Assembly (NCBI GenBank): GCA_026724425.1
Contig: JAIUCV010000347.1
Span: forward strand, 806,001-870,000
Origin: Erythrophleum ivorense
Taxonomy: Eukaryota; Streptophyta; Magnoliopsida; Fabales; Fabaceae
Reading direction: 5' to 3'
Length of the DNA: 64,000 bases
This document shows positions 24,201 through 37,500 of this stretch, piece by piece. The notes beneath the pieces are model-generated. The model had not been told where the DNA came from. It made no database searches and saw only the letters and a list, made by a program, of their open reading frames with translations. The translations under genes and the position numbers were made by a program. Every line of letters begins with the position of its first letter. The stretch's first letter is position 1.

Positions 24201-24964
24201 GAGAGGAGGTTTGGATGGAAGAAAGCATGAAAAACTATCAAAATTCCATACCTTTTTGCTTGAATTTCTCCTCCTCTTCCTCTTCCTCTTGGGTGCCACT
24301 CTCCCTAGGGTTTTTCTCTAGTTTGAGGCAGAAAAATAATGGGTTGAATGGAGGAGAAGATGGGGCACCACTTATATATAGGAAGGAGGAGGAAACATTT
24401 TTCAAAAATTCTCATTTTTCCCTTCGTTTTTGGCATTTTTTGTTCTCCTTTGTTTTAACTCCTTTTTGAGAACTATCTTTTCCATTATGAAATTTAGGTT
24501 CCCAATTTAGTAAAATGCCTTTGGAATCACTCAAATCAAAGCTAAAACCTTCCTAAATGAATCCGTCAAAGTTTGGATGCACTGACATTCAAAAACGTCC
24601 ACCGAAGGGGCTTTAGCTGTCCCAGGCCTTCCAATGGTTTTTAGGGTCTTTGAAAACCTTGGGGAACTCAAAACTTTCATTTAAAAAGCCCTCCTATATG
24701 AATTCCAAAAATTGCTAAAAAATACGAAAATGCCATTGCATTTCGTAAGAAATTGTTTCTTCATTCTAGCTCCATTTTTCTTTCCGTCTGAGCCTGGGAT
24801 TCTCATTTTTAGAAGTCTAGAATTCTTTTGAAATTTTTTAGGACTTTAACTAAGTCATCTCGGGAGACTTCCTTTTGCATCCGGTGAGTTTCATTCGTTT
24901 TATGGAGAAACTGTACATTACGTTTCTCACGTTTTCTCTCATTTTCAGAAAACCAAATATTACA
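21251..24964 (-). repeat. 5' LTR of element B
   Basis: A 3,714-bp LTR. In sense orientation it starts at 24964 (TGTAATATTTGG) and ends at 21251 (ATATGGTGTTATA). A TATA box lies at 24371-24382, so U3 is about 590 bp and R-U5 about 3.1 kb, an unusually lopsided arrangement. Just downstream of the TATA box is an AAACCCTAGGGAGAGTGG stretch that resembles a plant transcript start region. The stem-loop (about 23410-23585) and the degenerate tandem block (about 22885-23070) lie in R-U5. It is the intact reference for mapping the virus insertion in the 3' LTR. Confidence 0.85.
24371..24382 (-). promoter_or_regulatory. TATA box of family X LTR
   Basis: The minus strand reads CCTATATATAAG, a near-ideal plant TATA box, about 590 bp from the LTR 5' end. 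Equivalent boxes are seen at the same place in other copies: near 4470, 16035, 44222 and 50135 on the minus strand, and a weaker one near 28830 in a plus-strand copy. The placement agrees with the orientation deduced independently from the primer-binding site and polypurine tract. Confidence 0.65.
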
Positions 24965-25420
24965 AGAGCTTATGGAGTTTTGTTTATTTTCTTAGGGAAT
25001 TAGCTAGTTGTGAAGCTTCCTAAATAGCTTGGGACCTCATTCATACTCTTACATAAGCTATAGGACCCTTAGGAAGTTTCAGATTTTCATATACATATCA
25101 ATTTCCCTAAGTATCACAATTGATTTCTCTGGCTTATTTTTGAATCCTATTGCTTCCTTTAAGTTCCTTACACTCTAAAACCTCTTTCCCTAGCCTGTTT
25201 GAATCAGAATAAGGCCTCTTAGACCCCAAAATCTGGCCAAGCCACAAGAGAAAAGAACAAGCAAGAGGAAGCAAAATCACACCATGCCTTATACCTTGTT
25301 TTTAAGCTTCCTAAGAGCTCTTTCTTATGCTCCTAAGAGTTCTTCCAAGTTGTGGTGAAGGTTCGTAAACTCTTATTTTTGACTTAGAAACCTTGAATTT
25401 CACTATGTTAAGGTTATGTA

Positions 25421-25689
25421 ATGACTTGGGAATATTCATAAGAGGTTTTTGGTAAGTTAAAATCAATAATGAGATGAACCAAAGGTCTTAACTGATAATT
25501 ATGATCACTTGAGGATTCAATTAGTTGTGGTTGCTTAGCTAATAGCTTTAATAATATCAAAGTTCAAATTTGTTCACCTTTTTACTATTACAATTAATTA
25601 TAATGGCTTTAGACCTTGATTTTTGATTATTAGTCATGTAATTAATCTTAATTATGATAATTAGGAATTATGGTTGTTATAATATACAT
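25421..25689. other. AT-rich spacer of unknown origin between LTR remnants
   Basis: About 270 bp very rich in AATTA/TTAAT words with no similarity to the LTR family that I can see. It separates the truncated end of L1a from L1b. No gene or element ends were found. Confidence 0.4.
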
Positions 25690-28047
25690 TATATATATAC
25701 CATGTGGTTACACATTTTGACATCAAAATACCATCAAAATATCTAATATTCTACTTCATTGTCAAAGTCTTGCTTTTCAAGATGTTTGGCCTTCATTTCT
25801 TAGTCCACTTAGCTCACCTAGACATGATTAGATATATGTGGGGAAAGAATAAGATTCAAAGAATCTTAATAGCTCTTTACCCTTTTAAACATACATAAAA
25901 GATGTATTTATATGTCAAAGAATACATGCATGCCATGTAAGCTACTAATGAACATACATAAATCATTTTCCTTACTAGATAAACTCATACATGTCAAACA
26001 TAGGCTCTCAAGGACATTGGTCTAGCCTCACCCAATGTCCTTGGGACTTTTTGATTTGTCTCACCCACTTTCAAGGAACTTTTGACTTAGCCTTACTCTT
26101 CTTGAGACTTTTGGCTTTGTCTCACCCATTCTTAGGGACTTTTGGCTTATCTTCACCCATGTTAGGGGACTTTTGGCATAACCATACCTATTCAAGCCAC
26201 TTTACATTCATAAACACATTTCATGAAACATAATGGGACCATAACATGTAATAAATAGCTAGAAACATTTCTCATAGTTCAAACATACGCACAAACACTC
26301 AAAGATAAGTAAACATCTAAACAATGTGTGTGAGAAAGGTTAGAGAGCTACCTTGAAGCAAAAATACAACTCTTCCTTTTACTTATTCCTTCCCTATCTT
26401 GGTCAAACACTTGCAACTAGGTGGGGCTTGATTCTCTTGACCTAGACACATCAAATGGGACATAATTACATCATTGAAGCAAGTTCTAGCTTCACATGAA
26501 CTCTATGCAAGGTTACTTTGTTCTAAGATACCATTATGGTTCCATACAAGACATAATGAAGCAACTCTTGGAATTCATGATCTTGGCTTCCATTTCTCAT
26601 TCAATTCAAGTCTCTTGACTCCATTTAAACTCCTTGGAGTCATCACAATTTCAATTCAAGGGCTTTAGACACAAATTGCTTCTTTAAGTGTTAAAATGGA
26701 GCCTACACCTTCATCTCATCAACCATGATTCCTAAATTCATTCCAATGCTTTCTTTGATGTTTACTAACCATGTTTAGTCTCTTTCTAACTTTAGAATGA
26801 ATTAAAACTCTCCTTAGGTGCTTGGTTCTGGTTTGGCTGAGACATGCACAACAAGGAGCACTCATGGACTTTACTTAATTTTCTTTAAGGATTTGGCACT
26901 TGAGAGAGTTGCTAGGTGTTTTAGGAACTCATACACACTCTTAGATAACCTAAATTACCATTATAAAGTCTCATATTTGCCAAAGTGTAACTAAATCCCT
27001 AGGTTTTATAACTTGATTTCTAATGCTTCTTATTCAATTCCAATTACATATTTTTAATTCCACACTCTAAAACCTTTATTCTTTACTTGGTTTTGGTTAG
27101 AACTTATTTCCTTTTAGGTGGTCTGTTGTTGGCCAAAACTCACCCTCTTGAAGAACAAAAAAGAGATACAAGGAAAGTCACGAAAGTTACCTTAATTCCA
27201 ACCCTTTTCAAGAGCTCTTTCCTTTACTCCTATCCTCTCCTTCAAATTGTAAGTATTTTCTATTGAACTAGTTCCAAAACAATCCCAAATCAAATATTAA
27301 AACTATAAGAAGAGAGAGGAGAAGGAGGCGAACAAGATTAATGAAGGAATGATCATGAAAATCTATAGTTTTCTCACCTTTTTACCAAACTTTTCTTCTT
27401 CTTTTTCCCCTCCTTTTATACGCCTCTCACAGTTGGTCTCTCCTCTAGTTTAGGATAGAAAATAGGTTGGTTAAAATGAGGGAAAGATGGGGTGTGACAT
27501 ATAAGAAGGGAGGTCACTTAAGGCACTTTTCAAAAATTCTCATTTTGTCCCCTTTTCTTGGTTCTTTCCTTTTATGCTCATTTCAACTCCTTTTTGAGAA
27601 GTGTCTTTTTTATTATAAAATTGGGCCCTCTAACTTATAAAATGTCTTTGGTTTCACTGAAATTGGATTTAAAACCTTCTCGAATGAATCGATTAAAGGT
27701 TGAGTCAACTGACACTCTAAAACGTAAACTGAAGGGATTTGAACCATTCTAACGGTTCCTATGAGTTTAAGGGCCTCTAAGAATCTCGAAAAATTCACTT
27801 TTTCCATTTAAAGATCCCTCCTTTGAGTTTTCTAAAAAATTTCCAAAATTATGAAAATGCCACTGTTTTTGTTGAATTTCATTTAGCTACTCTGGCTCTG
27901 GTTTTTAGGTATCTTAAGTCTTTAATTCTCATTTTTAATTATTTATAATTTTGTCCTAATTTTATTTGGCCTCAAATCTTCCTCTTTCATGGACTTTCTT
28001 TAATAACTAGTCTGTTTCTAACATTTTAAAGAAAACCAAACATTACA
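25690..28047 (-). mobile_element. Family X LTR fragment L1b (left end missing)
   Basis: Starts about 1.1 kb inside the LTR (TTTGACATCAAAATACC) and runs to an intact family end (AACCAAACATTACA, to 28047). It contains the tandem block (about 26000-26200), the stem-loop (inner stem TGACTCC 26616-26622, 13 nt, GGAGTCA 26636-26642) and a TATA-like ATATAAG near 27500. Because L1a already contains these landmarks once, L1b must be a second copy joined through the AT-rich spacer by deletion or recombination. Confidence 0.65.
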
Positions 28048-31000
28048 AATTTCATACTCGAAGGACTTTTTTAACACCATATCTATATAGCATTTAACTT
28101 GTAGTATAAATAGCCTAGAGTGTGTATTTTCATCAAATTAGCACCTTTAGTAGTAGAAAGTGTTGTCATTATAAGGTAAATTAACTCATCTTTGCTTAAA
28201 TAGACCATTGGGGCTTATCAAAGTCATCTTCCATTCTTAATACATTTATTCAAACAAAAACATCACAATTTGAAGCATGTATTTTGTAACACCTGATTCC
28301 TCCATCAACAACTTGAAACTAATCAGTTATAAAAGGAACACTTTTAAATGGGAAGAGTTGAGGCCAAATAAAATTAGGACAAAATTATAAATAATGGAAA
28401 ATGAGAATACAAGGCTTAAGATGCCCAAAAATCAGAGTTGGAATAGCTAAACAAAATTTAACGAAAACCAGTGCCATTTTTATAATTTTAGGTACTTTTT
28501 AGAAAACTCAAAGGAGGGATCTTTAAATAGAAAAATTAAGTTTTTCAGGGTTCTCAGAGACCCTAAAAACTATAGGAACCCTTAAAATAGTTAAAACCCT
28601 TTTAGTTTATGTTCTAGAACGTTAGTTGACTTGAACTTTAACTAATTTGTTCATGAAGGTTTTAAATCCAATTTGGGTGAAACCAAAAGAATTTTATAAG
28701 TTAGAGAGCCTAAATTTTATGATAGGAAATACGATTCTAAAAAAGGAGTTGAAATAAGCCCAAAAGTAAATAGCCAAGAAAAGAGGTCAAGAATGGAATT
28801 TTCAAAGAGAATTTTTAAGAAGCCTTGCTTTATATTTTACATCCTCTTCTCCTCCTCATTTGAACTGACATATGTTCTACCTAACACCAGAGGAGAGACT
28901 AGCTTGAAGAGGCGTCTAAGGAGGGAGCAAAAGAGGAAGGAAAGAATAGCAAAAAGGTAAGGAATTAAAGCTTTTTTCATCCTTGTTCCTTTAGTAAATT
29001 TGTTCTCCTCCTTCTCCTCTCCTCTCCCATGGTTTGGATGATTGAATCAAGGCTATTTTGTGGTTGGTTTGGCAAGGACAAGGTAGAGTTTGCAAGAGCT
29101 CTTAGAAGCATAAGAAAGCACATTGGAAAAGCTAGAAAATAAGATAAATTTCTATGGATTTTGTTGCTTTCTCTTGCTTCCCTTTCCTTGTGTATGTTTG
29201 GCCAACCTTAAGCCCAATCAAGAGGGAAGGAATTCTATCCAAACCAAGGTAGGATTAAGGGTTTTAAAGTGTGCGGATTAAGAAGATACAATTGGAATTA
29301 AATAAGAAGCATTAGATAACAAGTTATGCTACCTAGGGATTTTGGTATACCTTGGCAAATATGAAGCTTCTTAAGGGTAATTTAAGTTGTCTAAGAGTGT
29401 ATATGAGTTCTCAAGACACCTAGAAAGCCTCATATGTGCCAACTCCCTAGAGAAAATGAAGCAAAATTCATGGGCTCCTTCCTTTAGGTGTGTCTCCACT
29501 AAGAGCTCCTTATGCACCTTGGGAGAGTTTTAATTCATTCTAAGGCTAGAAAGGGACTAAACATGATAAATGAACATTAAAGGAAGCCTTGGAAAAAATT
29601 AAAAGGCATGGTTTGTGAGATAAAGGTGTAGGCTCCATTTTAAGACATAAAGAAGCAACTTGTATCTAGGCTCCTTGGATTGAGTTGGTGATGACTCTAT
29701 TGATTTCTAATGGAGTCATACATCTTAGATTGAATGAGAAATTGGAGCCAAGAACAAAGATTATGAGGGTTGCTTGAATATGCCTTATATGGATCCATAA
29801 TTGAACCATAAGCTAGCTTATGAGTATGTGGAGTTTATGGGATGTTAGAGTTGGTCCCAATGATGTTTTTGTGCCTTATTGAATGTATCTAGTGTAACAC
29901 TATAACTTTCTAGCCTTTCTCATGCAAATTATATGCCTTATTCCATGCACTTCTCAAGGATCACAAGAAAATGGCATATAAAATAATGAGTTTTCTTGCA
30001 TTGTGCTATACATAAATTTTTTCTTTTAGAGTCCCATGGGCCACATGGACTCATGTATCACATTCTCATATTTAATTATATAGATACAACTCATTTTCAT
30101 CACCAAAAGTGCCCTACAACTTGTGCAAGGCAAGGGAATACATAAAATTCATGATAGTAGCCTCGGCTAGAATTTTACCTTTTCTATCTCAAGCTTTGAA
30201 AAATCATAACTAATTCTAAAAAAATAAAAATCATGATTCTTTATCATTATGAAAAGCTACAGATGTCTACTTCATGTTAAAAATATGTCCAAATCATGAA
30301 ACATCACAAAGAAGATGTTTGGCATTCGAAAATGTGCAAAGGTCTGACTGGCTACTGGTATTGATATAGGTTTCTGTTATAAATTTCAAAAATATCCAAT
30401 TAATTTCATAAAAATTCAATCCATACAAATGATATCAATTTGGAAAGTTATGGATGTTAGCTAAAGGAAAAAATAATTGTAGGCCAATCCATGCACGTCC
30501 AGAGCTCGAAAACTAATCAAATAGTACATGAGGTCAGTCTGAACACCTGACACTAGCCAGAAACTTTAAAATTTCATATCTCCCTCTCTAGACATCCAAA
30601 TGGGGTGCTTCCAATTGGCACATGTCATGGGAATGTCTAGTTTTTCCCTATAAAATTTCGTGACAATTGGACATCATTTGCCCTTTGAGTGATAGAATTC
30701 ATTTTCAGACTAGTGTGAATAGTACCTTGAACCAAATTTAGAATTTTTTCCAACTTTGAAAATTCATCAAATATTCCATAGACCTTCAAAAATTATGCAC
30801 TTTAGCTTCCCAAAAAGCTCTCGACAAACTATAATTGCATGCCAAATCTCATATCAAGAAGAGCTCATTTGGACAAAAAGTAATATAAGTGTTCAATATG
30901 GTCAATTTTGGTCCATATGATATACCAATGATGTCCAAATGGTCTCTTTTGATGTTTGGCACCTCTTGGGCAAGTTTAAAAGCATGAATATGACTTGTAT

Positions 31001-31527
31001 AAACTGCCCAAGTGGTTTCAAACCTCATGCATCTCAATTTGGTCATTCCACTTTCATTTATACATACATTTCCATAATACTAGTTTGTCATTACATGTCC
31101 AAAATGCACATTTCCATACATATAACCTTAGCTCTCATTTATACATAACATATTAATATAATTACACATGCTCAAGTGGTCATAAGTCATATACAATAAT
31201 AGGCTATAATATTTGCTACTTATATGGCCTTAAAGAAGCAAATTCCATACACTTCAATATCATACTTTCATCTCTTAAGTGGTTGGCTCCCATTTCCTTG
31301 TTTTCTTAGTCCACCTAGCATGTTAAGACATTGGAGAGGAGGAAATGAGATTCAAAGAATCCCAATAGCTCATCTTCCTTTCAATCACTCATATAGTATG
31401 CAATACAAGCCTTGAAAATGCATGCATAGATATGTTAATATATGTGAGTATTCAAGAAACATTCTTGGCATTTGAACAATTCAAACATAGTTTGCATAGG
31501 TTTGCCAAGTAAGTGGATTAGCCTTAC

Positions 31528-34500
31528 TGTAACATCATATATTTCCAGCTCATTTCATAAGATTCTTATGCTTTACAACATAGATTCCATGAAGGAAGTA
31601 AGAAAATCCATTAAAATAATACATTATTTGGCATTGCGTTGTATATAGAAATTCCATTCATTGTCACGTGGGTCATGTGAGCTCATACAATACATTCCCA
31701 TATTTAATTACATGAATACAACTCATATGAATCATCAAAAGTGGCCTACATCTCAAGGAACTCGAAGGGAAGCATGAAACATGCATATTCATTTTCAGCC
31801 AGAATTGTCCTCATTTCTGCCACAATTTTTGGAAAATCATAACTAATTCTAGAAAAATCAAAATCATGCATTCTTAGCCATTATGGAAATCTACATATGT
31901 CTACTTTATGATAAAAATATTTCCAGACCATAAAATCCAACAAAGAGAACGTTTGACATGCGACATGTTCCAGAGATCAAGCTGTCCACTAGTGCTGTCA
32001 CAGAATTATGTAGCAAATTTCAAAAATGTCCAATTAATTCCAAAAAAATCCAATCCATGAAAATGATACCAATATAGAAAGATATGGATTTTATATAGAG
32101 GGACAAAATAACTCCAAACCATCTTAGGCAATCCCAAATCTCGAAATTCAATCAAATAGTAACTAAGGTCAGGTGGAGTTCTTGATACTGGACAGTTACT
32201 TTGAAAATTCATATCTCCCTCTCTAGAATCCAAATGAGGTGCTTCTAGTTGGCACAAGTCACTGGAAATGTCTAATTTCTCTGTATAAAATTTAGTAGCA
32301 AGTGGATATCATGTGGGCCCTGTGTGACAAATTTGATTTTCGGACCTGAGTGAACAGTGACATGACCAAAACCAAAAAATTTGCCAAGTTTGGAAATTCA
32401 TCAAATATTCTGTAGACCTCAGAAAATTATGTTATTTGGCTTCTCATAAATCTATCAACAAGATCTAATTGTATATCAAATTTTAGATCAAGATGAGCTC
32501 GTTTGGACAAAAAGTGACATAGGATTCTAAATTGGTCAATTTTGGCTTCATATGGGATATCAAAATGTCCAAATGGCTTTCCTTAGGTTTTGGCACCTCT
32601 TGGGAAAGTTTAAAAGCATAATTAAGACTTATATGAGCTACCCAAATGGTTCCAAACTCCATGCATCTCATTTTGGCTATCTCATCCACACTTATACACA
32701 TTTCCATAATGTTATCCAAGAAGCTCATTTGCCAACACATGTTTAAATCACATTCTAATGGTCCCCTAACATATTCTCTCATTCATATATGACATATTAC
32801 CATAATTACATGTGTTCATGACATCATGATACATATACATCCATGCATTACATCATTTGCCAATTGTATGGTTTCAAAGTAACAAAATTCAAGCACTTTG
32901 TTGTCATCCTTTCATCCTCAAGGTGGTTGGCTTCCATTACCTTGCTCTCTTGGTCCACCTAGCATGTTAGAACATTGAAGAGGAGGGGATAAGATTCAAA
33001 GAATCCCAATAGCTCATCTCCCATTAAATCATACATAATGGATGCAAACAAGTCTGATAAATGCATGTATGGTCATGTTGACATGTGCAAATATTCAAGA
33101 GACATTTTCATCACTTGATAAAGTCATACATAGCATGCAAAGACTTGCTAAGTAAGTGGATTAGCCTCACTCAATTTCTTGTGGATATTGGACTTGCCTC
33201 ACCCATTCTTTAAGACATTCTTAGACTCAACTATGCTCTTGGGAATCCATCTTGCTTTTAGGAGACTCTTTGCTTTGTCTCAACCAATCTTAAGGGTTCT
33301 TGGCTCATCCTCACCATAGCTAAGGGTTCTTGGCCTCACCACACTCAAACAAACCCAAGCACACATCAAAAACATCATATAAAACATAATATGTCATCAT
33401 AAAACCATGGCATATGAAATCATGCTATCATACTTTTCATGACTTGAAAATACACATACACACATTCTAAGACAAGCTAAGCTGTATGAGAGAAGGTGGA
33501 GAGAGCTACCTTAGAAGCAATTACACACTTTTTCCCTTAAATCTCCCTTGCTTTAGCTACACACACAAAAGTGTGGGGAAGATTTCTCTTGGCCTAGATA
33601 CAATTCATGGAAGCTAATTAGGTTCATGAACTCAATTCTAAGGCCACACACCCATTTAGATACTAGTTTAGTCTATAACTTCATTATGGTTCCATAATTG
33701 CACCTAATGAAGCAACACCTCTCAAATAAATTCTAGGCTCCATTCTTTCCTTTCAAATATGATTATTGACTCCTTTTAAACCTCTTGGAGTCATCACACA
33801 ATCAAAACTAAGAGCCTAGCTACATATTGCTCTTTTAAGTCATAATATAGAACATAAAGTATCAACTCACTTTCTATAGGTTCTAAATTTTTTCCAAGGC
33901 CTCCTCTTATTTTCATTCATCATATATGACTCAAGAATGGGTTTAGAAAAATTTAAAACTCTCCCTAACTACACAACCCCTTTTAGGCCGAGGCTATGGA
34001 GGAAATGGGGTTTCTTGGAGTTTGTTGTGGGGAGCCTCTTAGAGATCTTGTGAGCTCATTTAAACTCTTATTTAGGCCTAGGAATCATTATACAAAATCA
34101 GATTTTACAAGGTACAATTGAAACCCTAGAAATTGCATCTTGAAATCTAACGGGTTTTTGTTAATTCCCTTTGCATATTCTTAATCTCCACACTCTTTTT
34201 CCTTAGATTCATCCTTGGTTTTGCCTAAAAATCAAGTCCTCCTAAGGTTTCTCATGTTAGGCAAAATGTGTAACATCCAGTCCCTCCGTAAACGTGAGAA
34301 ACGCAATGTTCGATTTCTCCTTAAATATTAGAAATAAGCCAAATATAAAAGAAAGTCCTCGAAATAGAAGGAATTGGGGCCAAATAAAATTAGGATAAAA
34401 TTTTAAATAATAGAAAATGAGGATTTGAGTCTTAAGTTGCCTAGAAATTAGGGCCAGAGTGATTCAAAAAATTTACCGAACGGCCAGTGACATTTTCATA

Positions 34501-37500
34501 AATACTAACAACTTTTGGAAAACTCACAAGAGGGCTTTTTAAATGAAAGTTTTAAGTTCTTTGGGGTTCTCAGAGGCCCTAAAAACCATGGGAAGCCCTG
34601 GGACAATTAAAGCCCCTCCAATGTACATTTTCTAGCAATGGTGAGCCTGAACTTTGACTGGATCTTTCGGGAAGGTTTTAGCTCTTATTTGAGTGATTCC
34701 AAAAGCATTTTACTAAATTGGAAATCTAAATTTTATAATGAAAAAGATGGTTCTCAAAAGAGGAGCTAAAACGAAGTCAAACTGGAAATGCCATTGCAAA
34801 GAGCAAAATTGGAAACAATTTTAACAAAAAGCTTCTTAAACTCACGCCCTCTCTTGCTCTCATTTTCCATCATCTTTCTTCTGTTTAGAACAGAGAGGAG
34901 AACTAGTTCTTTTAGGCACACAAGAAGAAGCAATCTTGAAGGGAGAAAAAGCCAAGAAAAGGTAGAAAATTTCATGGAAAATCTAGCTTTCTCCTTAGCA
35001 AGTTACTTCTCTTCCTTATTTCTATGGGTTTGATGGTGTTTTTAAATCTATTTTGGGGGTAGAATAAAGATAAAAAAATTCACGTTTGAAGGGAGGCAAC
35101 CAAGGAAAGTGAAAAGCAACCAAGAGAAAACAAGAAAACATGGTAAAACTTCCATTCTTTGGTAGTTTCTTCCTCCCCTTTCCTCTTGCATGATTTGGCC
35201 ACCATGAGCCCAATTCTTAGGGGCTGTTTTCTGTCTAAATCAAGGGGAGATTAAAGGTTTTGGAGTGCAAGGATTAAGAATCTATCATTAGAAGCAAGTA
35301 AAAGCCATTGAATTTCAACTTAGCAAAGTGTAGGATTCTTGAAGAGTTTGTAAAATCTGTTTTGATTTATGAATTTCTTAGGCTATGTAAGTGTTTAATT
35401 GAGCTTCTAAGACCTCTAGGAAGCCTCCTAAGTGGTCCCCTGTCAAGGAAAAATCATGAAGCCATTAAACCCCATTAATGCTCTATATTTCGGCCAAGCA
35501 AGGATAGCATAGCTAGGGAGAGTTTTAAATTTTTTCAAGCCCATTTTTTAGTCATATATGATGAGTGAAAGCAAAGGGAAGCCATGGGAAAAAATTAGTA
35601 AGTTCAAAGAATTAGTTGGTGCTTTAGGTTCCATATTCTGACTAAAGAAGTAACATGTAGTTAGGCTCTTGGTTTTAATTGTGTGATGACTCCAAGGGGT
35701 CTAAATGGAGTCAAGAATCATAGATTAAAGGACAGAAGGGAGCCAAGATCATGAATTTTTGTAATTGCTTCATTAAGTGCCTTATGGAAGCATACTGGAG
35801 CCATAAACCAAAGTAGCATCATATAAAGTGTGTATAATGCCAAGGCTTGTTCCCATGAGTAATTTATGTTTCTTTTGGTGTGTCTAGGCCAAGAGAAATG
35901 ATCTCCACCTTCTTGGGTGTGTAAGGTCAAGGGAGAAGACTCAAGGCTTAAGGAAAAAGTGTGTAATTACTTTTAAGTTAGCTCTCTCCACCTTCTCACA
36001 TGCATGGATGTGTGCTTAGCTTGTCTTAGAATGTATGTATATGTATTTTCAAGCCATAAAAAGTATACTAGCATGAATTCATATGCCATGGTTTTATGAT
36101 GAAATCTTATATTTTATATGATGTTTATGATGTGTGCTTGGATTTGCTTGAGTGTGGTGAGGCTAAAAACCTTTGGCCGTGGTGAGGATGAGCTAAGAAC
36201 CCTTAAGATTGGTTGAGACAAAGCAAAAAGTTTCCCAAAAGCAAGATGGACTCCCAAGAGCATGGTTAAGTCCAAGAATTTCTTAAAGAATTGGTGAGGC
36301 AAGTCCAATATCCACAAAAAATTAGGTGAGGCTAATCTACTTGCTTGGCAAGCCTTTGTATGTTATGTATGACTTTCTCAAATGATGAAAATGTCTCTTG
36401 AATGTTTGCACATGTCAACATGATAATACATGTATTTATGAGACTTATTTGCATCATTATGTATGATTGAATGGGAGATGAGTTATTGAGATTCTTTGAA
36501 TCTCATCCCCCCTCTCCAATGTTCTAATATGCTAGGTGGATCCAAAGAGTAAGGTAACGAGAGGCAACCATATGAGAGATAAAGGAATGACATTAAAATG
36601 TAGAAATTCTGTTACTTTAAGGACATAAGAATGGCATATGTTAAAATTCATGGTTGTATATGTCTTATGAAGTCATGAACATGTATAAATATGTTAATAT
36701 GTCATATATAAATGAGAGAAAGCATTATGAAACCATTAGAATGCAATTTGAGTATGTTATGACAATGTAGCTTCTTGAATGAGTTTATGTGATTGTGTAT
36801 AATTGCAAGTGGCATAGTCAAAATGAGAGGCATGGGGTTTAGGACCATTTGGGCAGCTCATACAAGTCCTAATTATGCTTTTAAACTTACCTAAAAGGTG
36901 CAAAAACTCAAGGAAGACTATTTAGACATTTTGGTACCCTATATGGAGCTAAAATTGGTCATAATGGAACCCTATATCACTTTTTAGTCAAATGAGTTCT
37001 TCTTGATCTGAGATTTGGCATGCAATTAGAGTTTGTTGAGAGATTTTTGGGAAGCTAAAGAATATAATTTTTGGAGGTCTACAGAATATTTGATGAATTT
37101 CTAAAGTGGGCAAATTTTTTGATTTTGGTCTGATGCACTATTCATTTGGTCTAAAAATGAAATTTGTCACACAAAACCCAAATGATATCCAATTGCCATG
37201 AAATTTTATACAGAGAAACTATAAATTCACAGTGACTCGTACCAACTAGAAGCATCTCATTTAGATTCTAGACAGGGAGATATGAATTTTTGAAAATTTT
37301 GTCTAGTATCACGGATTTCAGCCAACATCTGTTACTGTTTGATTGGATTTCAAGGTCTTGATGTGCCTAAGCTAGTCTGGAGTTATTTTTTCCCTCTATC
37401 TAACATCCTCAGCTTTCCAAATTAGTATCATTTGCATGGATTGGATTTTTTTTGGAATTAATTGGACATTTTCAAAGTTTGTTACAGAAATCAATGACAT

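Larger units (their letters stand above)
5632..24964 (-). mobile_element. Complete family X LTR retrotransposon B, non-autonomous in appearance
   Basis: This is the only copy in the window with both LTRs and an internal region. Read on the minus strand the order is 5' LTR (21251-24964), primer-binding site for initiator tRNA-Met, internal region of about 4.6 kb, polypurine tract, 3' LTR (5632-16638). A near-perfect target-site duplication flanks it, AGAGT at 5627-5631 and AGAGC at 24965-24969. The first 165 bp of the two LTRs compared by eye differ at about 9 percent of positions, so the insertion is not recent. No gag-pol domain was recognised, so it probably depended on a relative for reverse transcriptase and integrase. 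A 7.26-kb pararetrovirus later inserted into its 3' LTR. Confidence 0.85.
1..25420 (-). mobile_element. Family X LTR remnant L1a (interrupted; outer end outside window)
   Basis: Visible pieces are 1-1333, 5031-5631 and about 24970-25420; the gaps are later insertions (solo LTR A and complete element B). The first bases match a point roughly 330 bp inside other copies, such as 31528 onward, so the outer end lies left of the window. The pieces carry the family landmarks in the expected order: the 30-bp-type tandem array (about 1075-1265), the nested stem-loop (5303-5465) and U3-proximal sequence (24970-25400). The match then stops, so the copy is truncated or recombined before its TATA region. 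No protein is encoded. Assignment rests on sequence similarity to the complete copy; the 25420 boundary is approximate. Confidence 0.7.

Noticed and set aside
1..28047. L1a and L1b as one single outer LTR
   Set aside because: The stem-loop and tandem block would each be present twice (5303-5465 and about 26540-26690), and an unrelated AT-rich spacer separates the parts, so two truncated copies explain the data better.
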